Part shown: positions 58,000 to 64,000 of the stretch, one piece after another
Numbering within the stretch: the stretch's first letter is position 1
Layout of the letters: each line of letters opens with the position of its first letter
Assembly: GCF_030272615.1 (NCBI RefSeq)
Contig: NC_081411.1
Location: 45,585,517-45,649,516 of the forward strand
Length of the DNA: 64,000 bases
DNA from: Cryptomeria japonica
Taxonomy: Eukaryota; Streptophyta; Pinopsida; Cupressales; Cupressaceae
Reading direction: 5' to 3'
Translations under genes and position numbers: made by a program
The notes under the pieces: generated by a model
Told to the model about the DNA's origin: nothing
Database searches by the model: none
Seen by the model: the letters and a program-made list of their open reading frames with translations, nothing else

Positions 58000-59079
58000 G
58001 TTATGATAAATGTGTTCTTCATTATCAGGGTCTTGATTAGGAGAGGAGCTTGCTTCTCCAAAATATGTAGTTCTGTCTAGATCTGTTGCAAAGCCAACCT
58101 TGTGATCATCTTAAGGGATTTTGTCCCTTGCACTTAGCAATTCAGCTATGGCTTCATCATTTTGAAACAAATCTAATTGTGACTTTCCTTTTTGCCCCTA
58201 GTCAATCAAATATAGATGTATAAGGGGCAAGTCTTTGTTCCCTTCTGTCGTAGAAAATCCTAATACCATGCATACTTGGTTATGACCTGATATGTCCTCA
58301 TCATAAATTGGCGGTGGGTCATCTTCATTATCAAATGGGAATTCTTAGTCATGAGAATCTGTGACACTTTATATTTATGTTTCAGTTTCTAATTTTGTGT
58401 CACTCATCCCGTCTTGTTCTTGTAACTAAGTTTGTTGCAGATTAGTGGATCTTCTTTGTATTGTAGATACCCTTCTTAAGCCCGGCATCAGACTTTGTAG
58501 TCTTTCTTCATCTGACTCAAGTGGAGGAGCTAGAGTTGTTTCCCTTGGAAAAATTATTGACAGCAACCAAGGATTTGGCTCATTTGTTGGTGTTAAGCCT
58601 ATATCTGCTACCATATTTGCTTGTGCAGATGTTTCAAGTATTGTACTACTAGATGACTATGTGCTAGTTTCTTGGAGAAGTTGCCTCATGTCTTCACCAT
58701 CTGATTCCATAATAGGAGATGTTGGTGCTCTCCTTCTTTTTTGAAATGAAGAGGAAAATATTCTTATTGATGACTAATTTTGACGTATGTATTTAGAGGG
58801 TAACCTAGGCTTGTTTAGTATATCTAATCTATGTTGTTTGGCCTCTGTTATTTGTGGTACATGTTTATATCCCAAACCTTGATTCTTTGGGTTTTCATGT
58901 GGCAAAAATGGTTCTAATCTTCCTTGCTTTTGTAGTCCCAATCATGTGGTGCCATCATACCTGTGTTTTTATAACATCTTGAAGTCATTGCCATATTGAT
59001 GTAGAGGTAACCTGGGTACGGTCATGTCATCTTCTTCTCTGTATATCCATTGATTGACATCTTCACTTAGAGATTCTTC
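58000..59079 (-). pseudogene. Gypsy protease-RT linker with G-patch-like motif
   Basis: Translation in the minus frames gives EPFLPHENPKNQGLGYKHVP then QITEAKQHRLDILNKPRLPS near 58780-58930. This resembles the short G-patch-like segment between protease and RT in Tat/Ogre elements. Nearer RT, the sequence is acidic and Ser/Thr-rich (FPRETTLAPPLESDEERLQS at 58426-58614). Several stops are present. Confidence 0.5.
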
Positions 59080-59830
59080 TTATAAGTCTCCCCATCTAAT
59101 GAAAGAGTGTGAATCTGAGTACTTCACTATCTCTTTTCCTTTATCTTGCTTCACTGTTGTGTTTTGAGGCTTCCCAAAAGACTTGGGAGAAATAGATGAT
59201 TGTTTTCCATTTGAGGTACTCGAAGTGGAATATTCTCCACAACCAACTTCCTTAATCTGTATAGAAGATGTGGTTGGTATATTTTTCTCCGTTTCTTTGA
59301 TTGATAATGATTCCATTTGTAAGTGAAGCGGAGCTTCGTGATTGTTTTGTACTTGATTGTTTGTGCTTTCCCTTAAATAATTACAGTGTTGAAAAGGGTT
59401 TTGGCCACCATGGATAGTTATCTTTATGCCATTGTATAGGAACTTCACACATTGGTGAAAATTTGATGGTACTGCTTGCATGGTATGTATCCATGGGAGA
59501 CCTAATAGCATATTGTACCCTAATTATCTATCTAGGACTTGAAAGGTGATGTCTATTGTAACTCATCCCACTTGTACTGGTAAAGTCACCACACCCTTAG
59601 AAGGGTGTTCCTCATCATCATAGGCTTTGATATTGATTCTCTTGGTAGAATCAATATAATATTCAGAATATACCAAAGCTTTGATCAAATATAGTGTAAA
59701 TATGTTAAGGCCAGCTCCACCATCTTGTAACTCAAATAATAAAATTTGGGCTGGAGTTCGCTTCAATTGATTCACCATATTTTAGTTGCTAGTTGTTGAA
59801 GTGGGATTTAAAGTTACCCCTTGTAATGTG
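59080..59830 (-). pseudogene. Gypsy aspartic protease-like region
   Basis: The ORF 59563-59778 reads ILLFELQDGGAGLNIFTLYL and KAYDDEEHPSKGVVTLPVQV, where Tat elements have the DDGSxLNV active-site segment and the RAYDGxxxxVxGxxxLPxxxG strand. The next ORF (59080-59511) has MLLGLPWIHTMQAVPSNFHQ, the end of the fold. After it comes a Ser/Thr/Gln-rich linker. The active-site triplet DGGAG is unusual. A stop at about 59520 separates the two parts. Confidence 0.65.
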
Positions 59831-60035
59831 ACCTTTGATCTTCTAGTGATGACAACACAGTCTCAATTTGTTGGATTTATTGTGATTGTAGCCACCATTT
59901 CATCTCCTTCACTTAGTGTGTTTATGGCATAGTCGAATGCGAAATTGGTATAGTTGGTAGTATTGGTTTGTGTATTGGAACTAGAAGCCTTTCCTTTGTC
60001 ATGTTTGATGAAAGGATCCTTGAAAATGGTATGAT

Positions 60036-61921
60036 CTATGTTTGGTGCCTTATTGGTTTTATAGTAATGTCACCTTGATCAATGAGATCTTGAATGAGGT
60101 TTTTCAAATTATAGAAACTTGTTGTCTTGTGAACCTTATTGCGGTGATACTCATAGAAATCAGTGTCATTCCACCAAGCGGGCTTGAATGGACCTAGTTT
60201 ATATGGTCTAGCTTCTAGTAAAGTTATGGTATTTCTCTGTATCAATTTTTTGAGTGTTGATTCAATAGGTTCACCAAGGGGTGTAAATATTCTTCTAGGT
60301 ATGCTTGCCCTTGGTGGTTTTGGATTGCTTGACTGTAGTGAATTGGTGTTGTTTATTTGAGTTTGATTATTATTGGCAAAATCAATCGGTCCTTGTAGAG
60401 ATAGTGTTTCCTAAGCTCTGTTTACAACACAGGCAAAAACAAATCCATCATTTGTGACATTCTTATTCCTAGGCCAGATTTTGTCCTTTCATTGTTTGTA
60501 CTTGTGTTTGGCCCATTATCTTTGTGGTGTTTCAATATCCCTTGATCTAATAGGCCTCTTTCATATTTGATTCCTTTTTCTATGGTATCTTTAAAATTGT
60601 TTAGGCATTGCATTTGTAATGGATACTTAATTGGAGGTACAGGATTTTCATTGAAAATGTCTACTTGCTCAACTTTAGGGATGTGACTAAGACATCTGTG
60701 GTATAAACCTCTCCATCTTTGCAAGAATGTAGCGAAGGTTTCTCCTTTCTTTTTCTTTGTTGCACATAAATCCATCAAGGTAACTGGATTATCTATATTG
60801 AATCTAAAGTTTGATATGAATAACTCAACTAGTTCACCCCGTGAAGCAATCTTAGGTGGGAGGTGTGAAAACCATTCTAGTCTTGTCCCTCCAAGACTTT
60901 TGGAAAATAGCCTCATTAACTATGTATCATCGTGAGCTACCTTGATACATGTCGTGAATAATTCTCTGACATAATCTCGAGGATCACCTTTCCCTCTATA
61001 TTTGTCAAATCTTGGAGTTAAAAAATGCATGGGAAAAGGTGGCATGTATAACTTTTTGTCAGAAGTATATGGGTGGAGGTCCTCCATTGTATAGCTCTTT
61101 TTATCATTGACTATTTGAATACTGGTCATCTTTTTCTGAATATTCTCTACTTGTTGAGTCAGAATCTCTATTTGTGTCAATGGTGTATTGACTTGATGAG
61201 TGTTTCCCATAAAAGGGATAGTATTGGAGTACATTTGAGCTTTTTTAAATGTAGACTAACCATGTATTTGTGTACCATAATTCCCACTAGGTGGTGTAAA
61301 GTATGCAAATTGTGCATTGACATTCGGCTAAGATGAGCTAGTTATTTCCTAATTCACATTTTGGCCACTGTAGGTGGATCCACCTGAAATAGAAGGTTGA
61401 GTTATACTTGTCGAAGTAGGTTTTTGAGATATTGTAGCTTGTGTTGTTACACTGGGCTTTGTCTGAGATATAACATTAGTACTTGTTGATGAAATTGTTG
61501 ATGGTGTTGGAGTTGTAGTTGCTTGAGTATTTAGAGATAAACCCTAAGTTGATGTAGCCAGTGTTGTTTTAGTCTGTGTAATAGTAGGTACTTGAGGAAC
61601 ATTTTAATTCAATGTCACACCTGGTGGCATTATAGCTGAAATATCCACCCCTGGAGGTAATTTGGCCCCATTTTGGACTAATAGTGTGAGATATCTGTCT
61701 GTATCATTATTGATGAGAGCGTTGAGAATCATAAGTGTCGCAGGATCTTGTTGGGCTGCTTCCAATTCTTTTTTTGTCAAATTATGTTGTATTTCATCAA
61801 TGGAAGGCATCCTATTTGTGTTCGTTGATAACCTTGTGGGCCTCTAACGTAGTGTTACTTGATTTCTAGGAAAGTTCATATTCCATGTTGGGTTAATCGA
61901 AGGGTCATTGTTAGGCTCCAT
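60036..61921 (-). pseudogene. Gypsy gag gene of the third element
   Basis: It starts at ATG 61921 (MEPNNDPSINPTWNMNFPRN), hits a stop near 61844, and continues through PSIDEIQHNLTKKELEAAQQ and a Ser/Thr/Gln-rich linker. The capsid-like part follows: RFDKYRGKGDPRDYVRELFT, a TAG at 60920-60922, MRLFSKSLGGTRLEWFSHLP, FNIDNPVTLMDLCATKKKKG, ETFATFLQRWRGLYHRCLSH. The end (60036-60245) is DFYEYHRNKVHKTTSFYNLK with NLIQDLIDQGDI, the remains of a YCxYHRNxGHxTxxCxxLK knuckle that has lost its cysteines. Frame breaks lie near 60250-60420. Almost full length but dead. Confidence 0.8.
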
Positions 61922-62100
61922 CTGCTATTTTTCTTTTTGAGCATGTGTTAATGGCATGAATGTTATTCCAACATGATCTTGACTCTTTAAGACTCTCTAA
62001 AATGTGAATGCAAGACTCAACTAATTGCAGCTAGGTATGCTTCTAAGACTTTCTAAAGACTAAAATGGGGATAATTCAATCTATGAGTGAATAATTCCGA

Positions 62101-62376
62101 TCAAGGATTTCGGAATGAAAACACAAGATCTTCAACGTATTGCCGAAATGTTTCAAATTCTACCTCTTCTTTGCTTTGATTTTCAAAGTCTAAGCCAATT
62201 TGTACTAACTTCTGAATTTCCTCATCTATGACAACTTGAACTATGTCGAATTGGTCTTGATCAACTATCAATTCCTTAGCCAATATGTTTAACCCATCAC
62301 TTATTTCTAATTGAATGTTGTTTGACCCAAGATTGGGTTGCTCAAATGGAAATTTGTCGTTTCCTTTCAGACCCAT
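62101..62376 (-). CDS. Leader ORF copy 2 of a tandem pair, unknown function
   Basis: 91 codons starting MGLKGNDKFPFEQPNLGSNN. It is 279 bp from, and in the same frame as, copy 1 (62380-62655), separated from it by one TAG. The two share the start and a pattern of FDIVxxVIDxEIxKxV followed by an acidic, charged helix-like end. Predicted to be mostly helical and acidic, with no signal peptide and no domain I recognise. It lies about 180 bp upstream of gag, where Ogre-type gypsy elements may carry an extra ORF, so it is probably part of the element. Confidence 0.45.
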   Translation of the reverse strand: MGLKGNDKFPFEQPNLGSNNIQLEISDGLNILAKELIVDQDQFDIVQVVIDEEIQKLVQIGLDFENQSKEEVEFETFRQYVEDLVFSFRNP

Positions 62377-62379
62377 ATG

Positions 62380-62655
62380 CTAAAGATTCAGAAACTCTTC
62401 TATGGTCTTTTCAACCAATTGTCTAATGGCTTCCTTTTGAGCTTCCTTTTTTATCTTTTTCCTCAATTTTTCATCAAGATGGACAGATTTTCGGATCTCA
62501 TTATCTATGACAGTTTCAACTATGTCGTACTGAGCACGATCAACTTTTAGTTTACAAGCAAGGTTGTCCAAACTATCAATTATTGCTAATTGGTCATTGT
62601 TTGGTCCAAGATTGGGTTGCTCAAATGGAAATTCACCGTCTCCTTTTAGACCCAT
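62380..62655 (-). CDS. Leader ORF copy 1 of a tandem pair, unknown function
   Basis: 91 codons starting MGLKGDGEFPFEQPNLGPNN. The second half is strongly charged (LDEKLRKKIKKEAQKEAIRQ, LVEKTIEEFLNL) and likely forms a helix or coiled coil. Its stop is followed after 3 nt by the ATG of copy 2 in the same frame, so suppression or loss of the stop would give a two-domain protein. Both copies remain fully open while gag next to them has stops. I do not recognise the family. Confidence 0.45.
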   Translation of the reverse strand: MGLKGDGEFPFEQPNLGPNNDQLAIIDSLDNLACKLKVDRAQYDIVETVIDNEIRKSVHLDEKLRKKIKKEAQKEAIRQLVEKTIEEFLNL

Positions 62656-64000
62656 GTATTGAGGTATCTTCCTTAGATTCTAACACAATACTGAATTCTA
62701 TATGAGTGGATGCAAATTGGTTGAAGACTACACTTTTTGTGATGTGAGGAATTGTGCTGTATGATGACACTAAAGGACTTATGCATGAACTAGATGTCTA
62801 GGACTTAAGATCACCTAAGAATACCAAGTTTTTCATCTTTGAGTTTTACAAAAGTTTTGGTTTGATGTTGATGTTGACACTTAATCTTGTTAATATTTTT
62901 TGTTATACCTGGTTGAGATTCCACTTTGCTTTTGGTACTTTCTAAAATGTTTGAGTTTCATGAAATATAGAAAAGGATACAAGAGACACATCAAAAAGAA
63001 TAGTAACACAGAAAGAATACTTGTTTAAAGAAATTTTTCAAATTCTCATGAATGTTGGAGTGTTTTTAAAAACCCCATTTTGTTTTCATTGTATTTGGGC
63101 AATTCGATAGCATATCAAGCAGACTTTCCTAAGGTCAAAAGGTCACAAATATTACCACAACCCACATCTTGATACTCCGTCAGCTCAAACACCCCTGTCA
63201 CACCTTAGTGTGCTAGTGTTTTTTGCCTTTTTTCAAAAATTAGACCAAAGAAGATTCCTCCTCAATTGGCCCATTATCCTGGGAGATATATGGTGAGTGT
63301 CTTGGGGTGGAATCTTCCCCACCCTTACAATGTGATAATCCAGGTGTTTGATTACTAACTTAGTTTGGCTTCTAATTCCTAAGGTGTTTATAAAGGGTTC
63401 CATTCGAGTGGTCACAATCATCAGCATTTTACACTCCATTGAGGGATGCCTCCTAGTTTGTAGAGGTTATGCTCTATAGATTTTAACATACCTTATAGGC
63501 ACTGGGGGAGACATAACGCCATTGTGACATCATGTAACACTCATCGCATATGATTTTCATCACTTACGTATTTATTTATAGTGGCTTGCACTACTTGGCT
63601 TTAGTCATTGCCACTTAGGTCATTCCCCTCTCATCGGCCTTAATGGCACCCTAAGGGCAACTTGGGAGGGAAAGCCTTCTAAAGGATGTAAGTACAAAAA
63701 TTTATTGAAAGCATAAAAGAATAGAGTATGGTTTTCTGATCACCCATTTAAGGGGAGAGCATAATCTGTATCCCTTTGAAGACAAAAAAAACAAAGTTAT
63801 TTTTATCCTTTCATTGCAATGATTTTCTATTATAAGTGGAGACGTTGCTCCAAAAAGGCATGGGATTCATTATTATGCTTCATAGCAATGTGTGAGAAAA
63901 GATAAAAAGAAATTGAGTTTTTTTCTTTTTAAGAGCACCAAAGCAAGTTTTCTATTCTAACCCTATAGATAAAATAACATTAGTAGACACATGGTTGGCT
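62656..64000 (-). other. Leader/LTR sequence of the third gypsy element, incomplete
   Basis: Non-coding to the window edge. No clear primer-binding site, polypurine tract or TG...CA pair could be fixed, and the other LTR could not be matched by eye. Confidence 0.35.

Larger units (their letters stand above)
57667..64000 (-). mobile_element. Third Ty3/gypsy element, Tat/Ogre-like, gag-pro without RT
   Basis: Minus-strand order is a leader, two tandem copies of a 91-codon ORF, gag from ATG 61921, a protease-like region, a linker with a GLGYK motif and the first about 100 codons of the RT region. Similarity to RT stops at 57667 and there is no RNase H or integrase. The gag type (KYRGKGDPRDY, LFSKSLGGTRLEWFSHLP), the LLGLPWIHTMQAVPS end of protease and the GLGYK linker are typical of Tat/Ogre elements, which often carry an extra ORF before gag. 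The 5' LTR would lie at or beyond the right edge. Confidence 0.75.

Noticed and set aside
62815-62830. Possible primer-binding site (TGGTATTCTTAGG, minus strand) of the third gypsy element
   Set aside because: Only the first six bases match the common TGGTATCAGAGC site, and no LTR end is visible next to it.

Overview
The window looks like a repeat-dominated stretch of a large seed-plant nuclear genome. It is AT-rich, with plant-type splice sites and TATA boxes. It holds CACTA (TNP2), Ty3/gypsy and Ty1/copia elements, a PPR fragment and a plant-mobile-domain fragment. The style of the LTRs and gag proteins suggests a gymnosperm (conifer or yew-like), but that is inference and I could not test it. 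I see no rRNA, tRNA or CRISPR. No conserved host housekeeping gene is intact.

Layout. (1) 1-6849, minus strand: a decayed CACTA/En-Spm element. Its TNP2-type transposase is followed on the same strand by a separate SET-domain gene with a spliced tail that runs off the left edge. (2) 6850-11571: no genes, two degenerate tandem-repeat patches. (3) 11572-11812: a PPR-protein fragment. (4) 12165-about 17915, minus: an Athila-like gypsy element with gag, protease, RT and RNase H, a PBS-like site and one LTR, but no integrase. (5) About 17915-22435, plus: a 5'-truncated copia element with its 3' LTR. It is inserted in the gag gene of (6), a second gypsy element on the minus strand (22436-about 27013). 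That same gag carries a 1,091-bp terminal-inverted-repeat element (22533-23623) flanked by a 4-bp duplication. Removing the insert and one copy of the duplication restores the gag reading frame exactly.

(7) 27014-50590 is a segmentally duplicated region. It contains a recent 4-kb tandem duplication (31001-34998 and 34998-38951). It also contains an older pair of blocks of about 6 kb (37.7-43.3 kb and 44.3-50.6 kb), each made of an LTR, a gypsy gag fragment, a small gene and a copia tail. The small gene encodes a secreted proline-rich protein with 14-residue repeats. It is intact at 40774-41061 and damaged at 48004-48249 and 30621-30768. (8) 50040-51230: copia RT/RNase H remnants. (9) 52386-55235: a plant-mobile-domain pseudogene with a TATA-like box and a 40-bp tandem repeat upstream. 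(10) 57667-64000, minus: a Tat/Ogre-like gypsy element whose pol stops at the start of RT. A tandemly duplicated 91-codon ORF of unknown function lies upstream of gag.

The genes do not form one pathway. The window is a record of nested insertion, truncation and tandem duplication. The best candidates for new biology are the proline-rich secreted protein family, the TIR element with its hairpin cluster, the SET gene in the CACTA element, and the duplicated leader ORF of the third gypsy element.
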